A stretch of DNA of 64,000 nucleotides from Gnetum montanum (taxonomy: Eukaryota > Streptophyta > Gnetopsida > Gnetales > Gnetaceae), in assembly GCA_015680685.1 (NCBI GenBank), contig MNCI01000986.1, positions 703,259 to 767,258 of the forward strand, given 5' to 3'. The notes below the pieces were generated by a model. That model made no database searches. It was given only the letters and a program-made list of their open reading frames with translations, and was not told where the DNA came from. Below, one piece after another: positions 11,900 to 23,284 of this stretch. The first letter of the stretch is position 1; every line of letters starts with the position of its first letter. The position numbers were made by a program, and so were the translations under genes.

Positions 11900-13565
11900 C
11901 CGATTTTTTAACCTATGATTTCCAAAACATTATGCGATGTTCAATATGCTGCTGCAGAGAGAAGCGCCACGTTAAATTATTGAAAGAGGATTTACCATGT
12001 ACTAAAAAGTATTCATCTGCCACCTGCGATGGAGCACATGCTATGCTTTTCAGGGCCATTTGACTTACCAAGCGATATGGCGACAAACTGCCATACAATT
12101 TATCCGTGGTCTTTCTCAATTAATTTCAGTTATATATTGTACTTAACTGACTGCAAAAGGTTCACATAAATGCCACGTGCCAAAAAACAATAACGTAGGC
12201 CATGCCTATTTAACTGCTATGATCGAAAAACCACATCGGACTGGGCCCTCAGTCCCTCCCTCAGTGAATAATAGGCTTCAAATATGGACCAGTGGCCTCC
12301 TGCCTGCCCGTAAAGTGGCGTACCACGTTATTATCATCCATGAAAGTGCAGGTTCATGCTGTCACACGTCGACATACATATTGCGAGAAGAGTCAGCGGA
12401 GGTGATAAATAGCAGCAGAAGTTGGTGAGCCATCACTGACCATGAGACGACGATTTATGAGCAGCATTTCTGACCAACTTTTTGATATTTATGTTGTCCC
12501 AGTCTCCCGCACCTGCAGTGGTGTCGCTGTTGATGGGGTTTTGGCATTCATGGTGGCTCCATGCAGCCTTGCTGCAGTGGCAGTGCGCACACTATTGCTC
12601 TACGCGTTCATTACTTTACTACTCAACCAATTCTGATAGCGTACCTCATGGCATAGCCGGCGCACTTGATAGCATTGTGTCATTGTTTTGCTGAACAGTT
12701 TCGTTATCCATCTCACAATTCCGAAGTGAAGTGGCGCAACAGCGAATCTGCGCGAAATTTCTCATGGCTTGCGCTAAATTTCACTACTACTTCCCCGTTA
12801 TAACAGCGTATATGCACGAAGTTTCTCAGGGCTTGCGCTAAATTTCACTGCTTCCTCCGTATTTTGCTAGCAAAGTTAATGATATTTTGGCAACCTTTGT
12901 CCTGCATTGTTGCCTGCTTATGCAAATTTTCAATGAAAAACCATTAAAAATGAGATTGCCCCGTGGCAAACTTCCCGCTTGAAAACGCATCAAACATTTT
13001 ATTCACAACAAAGTCCATTATTATCATTATATCCAGTTGAAAAAGATTCAGGTTATAAAGATTTTGAAAGAAGTTCAAAGGCAAAGCAAGGGATTGTAGA
13101 AGTAGGGATGGTAGAAGTAAGGATATGCTGCCCTCCTGCAATTGAACACTGAAAATAGTACCGTGAGAATGATAATAAAGTAACTGTAGTTCAAAATGAT
13201 AATGTTAATAAAGTAATTGCAGTGTCAATAGCATTGTGAAGCTCGGAAGAAAATAATTGTAAATTCTTGCATCCGGATTGCAAGAAGTTTCCGCCAAACG
13301 TTGTACGTCAGTGAAAAAAGCACAAATATTCTCATGTGCCTTATACCTTACTATGTATGAGCATCGCAACGCAACGCAACGCGCAACGCAACGCACAACA
13401 CTACCATGTGCATAGGACATGAGCTCAGAATTTGACGGTGGCAATTTGCAGGCGAGATACTTAAATTACATTCATGTGTTTATGCCTCGCAGTAGTGCAG
13501 GTATTATATGTTTGTTTGGAGCTTTCATGGTACCTGGGCGGAGTCATTTAACCTTCTGCCACGGA
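11900..13565 (-). pseudogene. decayed duplicate of the 3' end of the CER1-like gene
   Basis: This stretch is a diverged copy of 15830-16570, which holds the last exons and 3' flank of the intact gene at 16236-19562. At 12500-12635 the minus strand still reads NWL..KVMNA and later HECxKP- and LQV-like fragments, but with stops, parallel to the final exon (NWLPRRVMSAWRVGG...LQVWEAA). At 13440-13560 the plus-strand words TTACATTCATGTGTTTATGCCTC, GTAGTGCAGG and GCTTTCATGG match the end of the penultimate exon at 16485-16560. Blocks in the 3' flank also match (TACCATGTACTAAA, TTATCATCCAT, CGTCGACATA, TTTCTGACCAACTTTT). The intron between the two exon relics has grown from 69 bp to more than 800 bp and contains a ~90 bp internal duplication (GGCTTGCGCTAAATTTCACT at about 12770 and 12830). 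Confidence 0.75.
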
Positions 13566-13825
13566 CAAGTGTACTTCGTCTAGAGTTTCCATTAAATTAA
13601 ATTCACATCAAATTTTGGCACAACTTTGCATTTGAAAAATATTAAAATTGGGTTCTCAGAACCGTATAACTAACATACAACCCTTAATAAAGTTAAGTAG
13701 AGCTTTATAACTGTCAAACCCAATAACCCCTAACTTAAAATTTTCAAATTAAAGGTCTTTTCAAAAATAACGATGTGACAAATAGTTTTAAAAATTTTAA
13801 ATTCCGGGTGAATTGAGAAAGCAAC
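13566..13825. other. AT-rich spacer between the pseudogene and the solo LTR
   Basis: No gene or known repeat recognised. It ends in GCAAC (13821-13825), the left target-site duplication of the following LTR. Confidence 0.5.
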
Positions 13826-15144
13826 TGTTGAGGCCAACTTTCACCCATGCTGGGCATGGGGCCTTGTGGAACTAATTTAAGATTAAACAATAAAACATAA
13901 AAATTCTAAAATAAAAAAAAATGGATTTTAAAAATAAAATTAAACTTAGGGTTAGGTTTCGATTTCTCCACCAGCCGCTATAAAACAGGTTTTGAGGAGG
14001 AGGCTGGAGGAGGAGGAGGGAAGATTGGCTGCCGCCTGCAGCCTTCTGTTCGCTGCTGTCCCTGCAGCCTGAGATCCGCTGCCGCCTCGCTCTGCACTCC
14101 TGCTACCGCCACCCTCTGTTCTTCCGCCCTCGTCACCATCCGTTCGCCCGTTCGCCGCGTCAGACCCCGCTCCCGCTGACACCACCCGCACTGCCATCTG
14201 TCCGCCGCACCGTCGCTGGTTTCTGCCGTCCGCGTCGTTGTTGGTTTCTGCCGCCCGCGAGGATCTCTTCCGCCATCGCTATTTCTGCTGCTCCTGTTTC
14301 TGTCTGCCATAGCCTGCCGTCACGCCTCCCGCCCGTTTGCCGCCTGCCGCGTCTGTGTGCTGGCTCCCGTGGCCTCGCCCGCGTTGCTGCTGGGCCGCCT
14401 GATTCTCCTGTTGTCCGCCGCCGTTTCTGTTCCGCCGCTGCCGCCCGCAGTGCCTCCTGTTCGTCTGCTGCGCTGTTGACTCTGTCTGCCGCGCTGCTGT
14501 TCTTGTTTGCTGCAGCAATTCGCTGCCACCCACTGCGCTCCCGTGGCCTCGCCCGCGTTGCTGCTGCGCCACCGCGTTTCTGATTCTCCTGCTGCTGCTG
14601 CGTCATCACCCTGCACTGGTTTTCTTCTCTACCCCGACCGCACGCGAAACAGCGACCTGTTACTGTCTCCTCCGCTGCCGCGTTGCGTGTGTTGCTGTTT
14701 TTGCTGTGCATCCCCCGCACTGCTGCACGTGGCCTCTGCGCTCGCCACCACCCTCTGTGCTCCTGTCGCCGACGTTGTGCTGCTTTTGCCGCGTCACTGT
14801 TTTCTGCTTACCGCACCTCGCTTTGCTGTCGCCGCCCCTCTGCCTGGCCTGCTGCCGCATCGCTGCTCCCATTGCCTGCCGCGTCGCTCGCCACTCTGCT
14901 TGCATCTGCAACAGCGAGACATATAAAATTTGAATATTTGAATTATTCATCATTTTGCAAATTGCTTATTTTAAGTTTCCACCATCAAATCTAAGCTTTT
15001 ATTTGTTTTAAATATTATTATTACAGTTCTGTCACATTGCCCTTTCCAGCTGAGACTATTCCCGGGTTTCCGTGCGCCCTAGGCGATAGTCTCCTAAAAC
15101 AAGTTTTCACAGGTGTTCGCGTGTCCAAAATTTACGCATCAACA
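13826..15144 (+). repeat. solo LTR (family TGTTGA...CATCAACA) with GCAAC target duplication
   Basis: The element starts TGTTGAGG and ends ACGCATCAACA. It is flanked by the perfect 5-bp direct repeat GCAAC (13821-13825 and 15145-15149), which fixes both ends. No gag/pol or primer-binding site is present, so it is a solo LTR left after LTR-LTR recombination. A TATA-like CTATAAAACAGG lies near 13978. From about 13990 to 14930 it is strikingly GC- and pyrimidine-rich, with CTGCCGC-type words and a 30-bp stretch repeated at about 14363 and 14536. Near the 3' end GAGACTAT and ATAGTCTC form an inverted repeat (about 15052-15096). The last ~120 bp match the ends of the LTRs at 22828-23190 and 45002-46571. 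Confidence 0.9.
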
Positions 15145-15149
15145 GCAAC

Positions 15150-16235
15150 AAATTAAGGCAAGGGTCCTGAATACACATTTGTTGTCCCGAAAGCAAGAAT
15201 TAAAGACAATGTGGTAAATACATGTTTAATGGATGTACCGTAAGCAAACAAGACGGGTAGCCGGGTCGGGCACCGCCCAAAAATGACTTCGCGTGGGACT
15301 AGATCCTCACCCTAGGTTAAGGATGCCCAGAAAACTTCAATGATACTTTGAACATCTATATCGACCACTTTATACTCTGCGATCTCGTTTGACTTTTATT
15401 TACCGTTTATAATGTCCACCGCTGCGGTGCTATCTATGCCCAGTGCGCAATGCTAGGCAATTAACTTGCAAAAATTAATGTTTTTTACGGTTTATTATGC
15501 TTCACCTGCTGCCGTGCTGTCTATCCAAGTGCGGAATGATTAACCGAGAAAACTTCGCTGTTTAAAAACATGTGCGTGCAGAATTCACCACAGCCAATCA
15601 TGTAAAAAGATTAGATCAACAGCAAGTGATGAAAGCCACAGCAAACAATGTAAAGATGAAAAAAATTCATGGAGAGCAACGGCAAAGGAGGTAGAGAAAA
15701 AACTTGTCGGGACTAAGGAGAACCGGATGGACGAAGACGAAAATTAATGAGGTGGTCAGCAAAGGTGAAAAACACGAATTGCACACAATTTTGCGGTCAT
15801 TCATTCGCACACGATGCAGGTTTGCAGACATTTTACGATGTAGAGTGTGCTGCTGCTAAAAAAGGCAACACGTCAAATTGTTGAATGAGAATATACCATG
15901 TACTAAACGTGATGAAACGATTTCCTTATTCAGAACGCAACAAAAGCAGTACAGTATTCATCTGCGATGTGCGATTTCGTTGTGAAACGCTCATCAGAGT
16001 TGGTGGTGCTCAGTAACAATCTTTAAATATAGGCTAATGGCCTTCAACGTTACTATCATCCATCCATTGCAGTTTCCGTGCTAATGTGCTATCACTCGTC
16101 GACATAGATACCTACTGTATGCGACTGCAAATATAAACTTGTTGGTTGTAATAACTAGTAACAGTAGTCGGTGGATCATAACTGAACATGATACAACGAT
16201 TTAGAACCGCCATTTCTGACCAACTTTTAATAACT
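15150..16235. repeat. 3' flank of the CER1-like gene with one ~165 bp repeat copy
   Basis: 15380-15530 holds a ~90 bp imperfect direct duplication (CCGTTTATAATGTCCACCGC / CGGTTTATTATGCTTCACCTG). 15545-15690 is one diverged copy of the ~165 bp repeat (GTGCAGAATTCACC, AATCATG, GATGAAAGCCAC). 15690-16235 is homologous to 11550-12470, the 3' flank of the decayed gene copy. This places the repeat inside the unit that was duplicated together with the gene's 3' end. No polyadenylation signal can be picked with confidence. Confidence 0.7.
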
Positions 16236-19200
16236 TCAATACTTCACGCTGTTGTGGGTAACTTTACTACGATTGTGATAAGGTTGGAAACCGTGTTTCA
16301 AAGCTGCCTCCCACACCTGCAGTGCAGTGGAGCTGTTGATTGGCTTTTCGCATTCATGGTATCTCCATCCTTCCAGCGCATGCACTATTCCTCCAACCCT
16401 CCAGGCGCTCATTACTCTCCTGGGCAACCAGTTCTGATAGTATATTTCAGGTCAGAAGTTTTCCTAATCTGCAGATGAAAAATTACATTCACGTGTTTGT
16501 ACCTCGCAGGAGTGCAGGTTTTCTAGGTTACTTGGAACTTTCATGGCAGGTGTGGTCTCGTAAATGCAGTCACGGCGGTTTCCCAGCAACGGGAAGCAAT
16601 ACAGAGGCACAAACCTGGTGCCCATTGCTGCCCTCATCTGCTCGGACTTGCCGATCGGATTACCCACTAGCCATATCTGCATCATTAATTTAAGATAAGC
16701 AAACAGTTGCACAATAAACTTAACTAGTGTTTGAAAAGGAAGGAAAATTTCTTAATTCATTTTATCTTTGAATTTTGAAAAAGACGAGATTACTTGGCAG
16801 TCCCTTCCCTCTTTCAAGCTGCTCGCCTGTAATAGATTGTGTTGAAATTTGGTAGGGATACAGCCTTGGATCTTCTTATAGTGCTCAACCGACTCTTGTA
16901 AGACCTGTTAACAAAAGTCGCTACTGATCGACTGCATAAAAAATTAAAGATCGAAATGCATGCCCGATTGACGGTTTTGCTTGGGCAGAATGCAGACCTG
17001 GATCCGGATTCCTCTTTCACAAAGAATAGTGACTATTCCAGTTTCCAGCCTGGTTGCTCCTCCAGGGATGAGGAACACGTGTTTTTCTTCTTCAGGAATG
17101 GAGTTCACCACCCAAGCTGCTGCAAGTGTGTTGCCCTCAGCCAATCGAATTCTCAGGTTTTCGTGGCGCTTAAGGAAGAGAGTTCCTCCGTCGTTGACAT
17201 CCTGCAGTAAAAAACAAGTATTCTTTTTCGCTAACTTCTCTTGGCATTTTTGAGATAATTCAGTTGGCTCTTTGAATTTCAGGGATTGAGTGCATGCCTT
17301 GTTGAGTAGGCCTAGGCTGAGGACTTTTGCCCCTTTTCTGTCGGCTTCCAAGATCGCTTCGTCAATCAGGCAGTTGAGCTCTGATTTCTCAGACTGCTGC
17401 TTATACTGCGATAGAAATGAATTGTCCGAATCAGTCAATTAAGCGAATGAATTACACGTATCATCAAGCTTCAACATTCCGTTGTCCATACACATTAAAA
17501 AACAAACAAGAAAACAGGAATACGTCGGCTACAACATTCCGATGTCCATACACATTAAAAAACAAACAAGAAAACAGGAATACGTCGGCTCTCAACTACG
17601 GCTCTCAACTAGACCTGAGAACTGTATCTGGAAATAACCCATGTTTGCATGCGAAGATCATCCATACGATTCTTCTCGGATGTGAAAGTCTTTCCAAACG
17701 CTGTAAGCACAAGCTTTATTCCGTAACCCAAAGGCCAGAGCAGCCATATGTACCATCTTGGGTAATAGGGACTGGCTGCAAATGATTTAAAGCCTAATCG
17801 AAGGTGGAATATCGAGAGAGGCCCCGTTGGGTGCGTCAGGTAAACGTAGTCAACGTTCTCGTCTGTACCTGTTACAAGTTACAGTGCGTCAAACTCACGG
17901 AGCGTTAGATTCTCATTTACAACCGAAAATCCGTTCCTCAAATTCCAGGGGACTTATCTTGTTCCCGTTATATTTAGCAACTAGTTATAATTTTCGACTT
18001 TATTCATCACCTTTGGCAGCAGCTTCAAAGAGACTGTCAGACGACTTGTCTACGGTTCCATAGATGAAGTCATAGATTGGCATGAAAAGGCAGAAGTTCG
18101 TGTTCACTTGAGAGTGGTGAAGTGAATGGAACCTGCAGCAAACATGAAATGTAAGTTCATGAAAAATCATCACGCTGGAACTGGAACAATATTTCAGAGC
18201 GCAGATGCTTACGAAGGTGTGTAGATCAGATATTTGAGAGGTGGAAAGATTTTAAACAGTTTGGGAGGGAAGAACTCGAAGTTGCAGTGCCCCATATTGT
18301 TGACAAAATCAAACCAGTTCATGTAGATAAAGAGCAATCCAATGGAGAATGTTCCTGTAAAGTATGCAGCTAAGGGTCCGGCAGAAAATAACGATAAATA
18401 CATCAAATGCTCCGCAAACGGATGCACAACCGCTGCCCACAAACAAGAACCCAGAAAAGATAAAGCGAGAAGTTCATTAGAAACATTTCAAATTAAAAGC
18501 AGCACAAATGTTGAGGGCAGTGTTTGAGAGGAGATGGCAACTTACAAGTGATAGCTTCCGTGACAAAAGAGGAATGGTGATGTGAATGGTACCAATTGTA
18601 GAGCCAGTGATGATGAAGTGCTCTATGAAGCCAGTAGTATAGGAATTCAACAGGACCAGCATGCGCTAGAAATACAATGACGAGTCCGTTTGTGTTCCAC
18701 CATGGTATGTCTTCAGAACCAACAAGTACTACCCTCAAAATTGCTAAAGCAATCGTGTAAAGCAGGATGAAATCGTCCCTGCAAATAAACAAGGGCCGGA
18801 TTTGAAATAAAATCTTCGAATATTTGCCCATTCCAGAGCAAAGCTCAATGTTTTCTAAGAGCAAAGCCTGTGAGTGACTCTCTACCATGTTGTCTCTCTG
18901 TCTACTTGTTCGAACTTGATACTCTTGGCTTGAATTTGATGCCGACTTCTTGCGTTTTGGTAGCGAGAAATGGTAACCCAGAGCTGATTATGCAATAGCC
19001 TTACTACGGCGAATACCAGCAGCAACATAGAAGTGTTTTTCCATTTCAGCTGCCCATGTAATGCTTTGTAGCCAACATCCACTACTAGGGGAGATAGCAG
19101 CAAATACTTCATGAAAAGGAAAACCCACAACAAAATCCCATGAGGGTGATTGGACCCAAAACATTAACTTTAAAACAAGGATAAAAATAAAAATAAAAAC

Positions 19201-19562
19201 AGAAGGAAAACAGGTCTGGTTAATCGAATCACAGGCATGACCATGATGAGAGTTTTTCATATTAGATGGAAGAAAACAGTCTCTATGTAACACTGATCGA
19301 TTGAGTATCCACTGACCCATTATAGACAATCCCAAGAGGCCAAAAACGTAGCTAGAGAAGAACAGATTATGCTTAAAGAAAAACACCAACAAATCTAGAT
19401 ATTGTAAAAATGCACGATAAACTTTTTCCGACATCCTGTGAATTCATATGATATTCGAGGACCGAACAACTAAGTTTTAAAATCTAGATTTTGGTTTCAT
19501 ACCTTAAATCCTCCGAGGCATTCCCATGGCCATTTTGAGAGAGGTCCTGGTTTGGTCGCCAT
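16236..19562 (-). CDS. CER1: CER1-like aldehyde decarbonylase (cuticular wax alkane synthesis)
   Basis: Apparently intact gene. Exons on the minus strand: 19562-19503, 19106-18886, 18778-18546, 18432-18213, 18132-18011, 17868-17615, 17405-17298, 17201-16998, 16904-16794, 16676-16503 and 16433-16236. The sum is 1905 nt, i.e. 634 residues plus stop, all phases consistent, close to the ~625 residues of Arabidopsis CER1. The start MATKPG.L..WPW is typical of the family. Membrane-rich fatty-acid-hydroxylase domain: LHNQ.W near 71, H145xxxHH150, H158xHHH162, H247xxHH251, and GHCNFE in exon 4. The C-terminal WAX2 domain (about 385-630) keeps VLSLGL, NLHSCE, NWLPRRVMSAWRVGG, HALEGW and VWEAALKHGFQP. 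CER1 acts in the endoplasmic reticulum, with CER3 in known cases, to turn very-long-chain acyl chains into alkanes. CER1 type is favoured over CER3 by the complete histidine set and CENWLPR. All introns are short (69-396 bp) and GT-AG except the GC-AG intron at 17202-17297. The alternative is a CER1/CER3-like gene of related function. Confidence 0.93.
17202..17297 (-). other. 96-nt in-frame GC-AG intron (or retained exon segment)
   Basis: The coding alignment jumps from VLSLGLLNK to DVNDGGTLF. Between them the minus strand reads AACAAG|GCATGC ... TTTACTGCAG|GATG: a GC donor, a pyrimidine-rich 3' end and an AG acceptor. The length is 96 nt, a multiple of three, with no stop, so retention would insert 32 residues (beginning ACTQS, ending FLLQ) into the WAX2 domain. 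CER1 homologues known to me have no such insertion, so splicing is the default reading. Confidence 0.8.
17471..17590. repeat. 60-bp tandem duplication in an intron of the CER1-like gene
   Basis: 17471-17530 and 17531-17590 are almost identical 60-mers (beginning TTCAACATTCC / ACAACATTCC, ending TACGTCGGCT) inside the intron between exons 6 and 7. Near identity implies a recent event. Confidence 0.9.
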
Positions 19563-21351
19563 GAACGAAGTCTCTACACGCTCATTAGGCCGCTAAATCT
19601 TGCTAGAGTGTCGCTGCTCTGCTTGATGTAAAGAATAAACGTCGTCCCGTTAAATATCGCCACTGAGACGCCATTCCATAAATGTATCCGTTCGATCGCC
19701 AACAACCCACCAACTTGCCACGTAAATTAGGCATTGATGTTATTATCTTTTGCATTCATTGCAATATTAGAAGATTCCCTGGTAACAGTTGAAGCATTAT
19801 GATATCAGGGCCACATGAAGCACCTTTGAACGTTCTGACAGACTCTCAGCCTCAAGTCACATCACATTGTAAAGTTAACAAAGCCTGGCATTGAAACCTT
19901 AAAACCTATGCATCAAGGGAGATGAGAATGTGTTGTCATTTGGCCGTTAAAACCTAATAACCTATGCAGCAAGGGAGATGAGAATACGAAAAAGTAAAAG
20001 AACTAAACGTGAGGTTCTTCTTGTAAGATATCTAAAAGTACATAAAAAAGAAAGTTTTTTATTATTTATGAATTTATATAATATGTCATAAATGTAATAG
20101 TTTCTAGCATAGTAATATAGTTTGATGAATATTTTAGCAGGATGATATAATTTCTTAGCACAGTGATATAGCTTCGTTTTTCACACCTACTTGCACATTG
20201 TATTTTGATAGCAGTTTCTACCACAATGATATAGTTCCATAGTTTTTGCAATGAAAAAGTGTTTTCATTGTGTATTTTTTTCATTTTCAATACATTTAAA
20301 ATGTACCTCATATCATTGAATGTGCCTCATATCATTTCTCGTATATTGAAACTCTTGTTTTTCTTTTAGTACGTTTGAAATGCACCTCACATAAAAAAAA
20401 AATGCATCATACCTTAGAACCTATCACTGTTGGCCTAAAAAAGCCCTTACGATCACCGCAAGTTATAGTTGCTTAAATGTGTGGCATGTGAGGTAATGCC
20501 CCGAAAATTTAAAATTCCAGTGATGCTTTCATTGGAATTTTCAATGCAAGAACCAGCAACCGCTGCAATGCTTGACTGGCTTGCAAGAGAAAGCATGTCA
20601 GAGCTATCTGATCTAAACAAACGTGAAGCAACCTGCAGGCAAAGTCTGCATCATCAGGTTGTACCAAAATTTTAATATTTCGTAAACTTCAAATACTTTG
20701 CAGATACAAAAAGATAGACGTGCGTGTTAATTGTTTTTTCCGTGGAACGCCAAACCCCATGATGTGGACCTGGCAGGAATGACAAGGCCAGTTTTGTTTA
20801 CGTAAATCGTTGAGACGTTTACGTTGGAATGTGCATGACAAGTGGCGTTTCTCTTTCATAGGGCCGGCAAGGTCTGAACTTCGTACACGCGGCCAAGCCA
20901 CTTTAGTGGGAATGAATGACTTTCGACGCATGAGAATTGCATCGGAGAAATCGTTATAAATCGTAATCTAAATTAGATTGGAATCGCTATTATTTATTTA
21001 AATTGACGTGCATTCTCGTAATATTTTCTTTTCATAATTTATATTTTTTTAATTTTAAACTTTAATTTACATAAAGTTTTGTGCCGAAAAGCTCATATTC
21101 CTATTCTGTGTTAGAAACTGCAAAGTGAATAATTAATTAAAAAATACTATTATATACCATACTTTTCGTAGAATCCGATTTCAAATCACAAATCGACTAC
21201 AATTTTCATGCGCGATTAATCATAAATTTCTCACAGCTGCAGAAACAGAAGGGAGCACTTAGTTGTACTCGCGTTGTCCCAAAACAGAAACGAACGTTTA
21301 GGGCTCACAGCAGCCCAGCAAAAACGCGCCGTGGTACATCAAAATTTTAAT

Positions 21352-21453
21352 AAGATTGCGCTTCTCTTGCGTGGTCAAATGGAACTGTTCGTGTCACACA
21401 TAAAGATTGCGGTTCTCTTGCGTGGTCAAATGGAACTGTTCGTGTCACACATT
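21352..21453. repeat. 51-bp tandem duplication
   Basis: 21352-21402 and 21403-21453 repeat AAGATTGCG...TCTCTTGCGTGG...GTGTCACACAT with one or two differences. Confidence 0.9.
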
Positions 21454-21591
21454 AAAATTTTCTGCTGCTCCATCCACCCATGCAGCTACCCACTGGCCAC
21501 TACACATTTGCACCTGCAAATAATCTCTACTGTATACTGATGATTTCATTTACCCGAAAACATCTCATGAGATGGGTAATGCAGTGTTTTC

Positions 21592-21710
21592 AGGATACTC
21601 CGAAAGCCGTAGCATACTTGCTTGCGATTACATTCCGAATATTCCGAAAGCCGTAGCATACTTGCTTTTCATGCGATTACATTCCGATAGCTGTAGCACA
21701 CTTACACTTG
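21592..21710. repeat. ~55-bp duplication (2.5 units)
   Basis: TCCGAAAGCCGTAGCATACT occurs twice, each followed by TTGC and GCGATTACATTCCGA; a third partial unit reads CCGATAGCTGTAGCACACTT. Confidence 0.8.
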
Positions 21711-21740
21711 CCTTGTTTTAGTTCAGCTGTATCCATCAAC

Positions 21741-21804
21741 ACTGCATTTTAGTTAAGAGGTGTGTTTCTGTGACTGCATTTTAGTTAAGAGGTGTGTTTC
21801 TGTG
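21741..21804. repeat. 32-bp perfect tandem duplication
   Basis: ACTGCATTTTAGTTAAGAGG followed by TGTGTTTCTGTG is repeated head to tail at 21741 and 21773. Confidence 0.9.
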
Positions 21805-21849
21805 ACTGATGGAAACATAGCGACACGTTGCAGTCGTCTTTATATCATT

Positions 21850-22270
21850 GGTAAATTCGTTACATTGTCATATAATCCAGCTCAAATCCATGCACGGATT
21901 CTTGTTGTCCGTCATTAATTCTGGGTCCTACTTCATTAATTCTGGGACCATATTTACAACAAACATATATACATATATCTTTCATTGGTGGGTCCTACTT
22001 CATTAATTCTAGAACCATATTTACAAGCAAGAAACATATATACATAAATTCGTTGTAATTTCATTGGTAAATTCGTTGCATAGTCATATAATCCAATCAA
22101 ATCCATCCACGCATTCCAATCGTTCGTCATTAATTCTGGGTCGTACTTCATTAATTCTGAACCCTGTCTATATTGTACTTGGAATAGGAAACAAATTTGT
22201 TGCATAGTCATATAATCCAAAAATTTCTAGCTCTAATCCATCCACGCATTCATTAATTTTGGGACCATAT
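21850..22270. repeat. degenerate ~100-180 bp repeats
   Basis: The words TTGGTAAATTCGTT, GTCATATAATCCA, AATCCATCCACGCATTC and TTAATTCTGGG(A/T)CC recur two or three times in the same order. No coding capacity. Confidence 0.75.
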
Positions 22271-22827
22271 CTATAGTGTATTTATTTCGATGGTAAATTT
22301 CATTTTTCTAAAGTAGTCTGCAACATCATACCGTTAGGTAACGTCATTATCATAGATCTAGTACTATATATGTTAATTGTAAATTTCATTTTTTAAAGTG
22401 GGTTTTAATGGAACATCATCAGTACTTAAACCTTGTTATTATATAGTAGGTGTGTTTTTTATTTTTTTGGGAAAACGTGATGGGTGGTAGGTGGTAGGTG
22501 CATTTATTTTAATGATAAATTTCTTTTAATTTTTTTTTGGGATAAGTGGGGGCTATAAAGCATTGGAACCCCAAAATAATCAAAACATAGGTACACTCCA
22601 AGATATATAGTCCACGTAGAACTTTATAACTCACTATTTAGCTAACACCTCATTATTTAGCTAACTTTATAACTTTATAACCTATAATTTAGCTAACACC
22701 TCATTATTTCATTATTTTAAAGTGGATTTCAGTACCATGACATAATTAAGGAATGTCATAATTATATATCTATATCTAGTAGGTATATATATTTAAATAG
22801 TAAATTTCATTATTTTAAAGTGGGTTT

Positions 22828-23190
22828 TGTTGACGTCAACACTCCCATGCTCTCATGGGGCCATGATTATCAACATCTCTATTTCTCTCTCCTAATAACC
22901 ACAGTAAAAATCATAGATCGGCAATGTCAACAGGACCAAGGAAAATTCATTTCTTTTAATTACTTATTGTATTCTCTACTTTGAGATAGTTATTCAATTT
23001 GAATTCAAATTCATTCACTTTAAATCTTGATTTCTTTAGTTTGGTTTACTATTTTCAAAACCCATATAGCCCTCTCTAGCTGAGACTATTCTTGAGTTTC
23101 CGTACCCATACGGGAGGCGCCCTAGGCAATAGTCTCCTAAAACAAGTTTTCTTTCCCGATGTTGGTGTGACCAAAATTTATGCATCAATA
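22828..23190 (+). repeat. short solo LTR of the TGTTGA...CATCAAYA family
   Basis: It starts TGTTGACGTCAAC and ends TTATGCATCAATA, and is flanked by GGTTT (22823-22827) and GGTTC (23191-23195), a 4/5 target duplication. It shares the start (CCCATGCT..CATGGGGCC) and the end (GAGACTATT...GGCGCCCTAGGC.ATAGTCTCC) with the LTR at 13826-15144, but lacks the long GC-rich middle. Confidence 0.8.
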
Positions 23191-23284
23191 GGTTCTAGTA
23201 CTATACCATCAAAGAATCTCATCATTATTTTGTATCTCAATAACTTCCTACATGCTAGTTATCAATAAGGGTATCATTATTTTG

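Larger units (their letters stand above)
19563..22827. other. upstream region of the CER1-like gene, AT-rich spacer with short duplications
   Basis: No coding domain recognised on either strand. No clear TATA box was found just upstream of the CER1-like start codon. A ~60-70 bp imperfect duplication at 19890-19995 shares AACCTATGCA.CAAGGGAGATGAGAAT. Several further tandem duplications lie at 21352-22270. Only short frames occur. Confidence 0.6.

Noticed and set aside
13365-13400. GCAAC microsatellite similar to the solo LTR target duplication
   Set aside because: It lies ~430 bp away from the insertion and is a simple repeat; the 5-bp duplication at the LTR ends is accepted on its own position.
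13952-14994. Long overlapping open frames on both strands (up to 186 codons)
   Set aside because: They come from a GC-rich, low-complexity block inside a solo LTR; the proteins are Arg/Gln/Ala or Pro/Cys/Leu runs without domains, and all frames are equally open.
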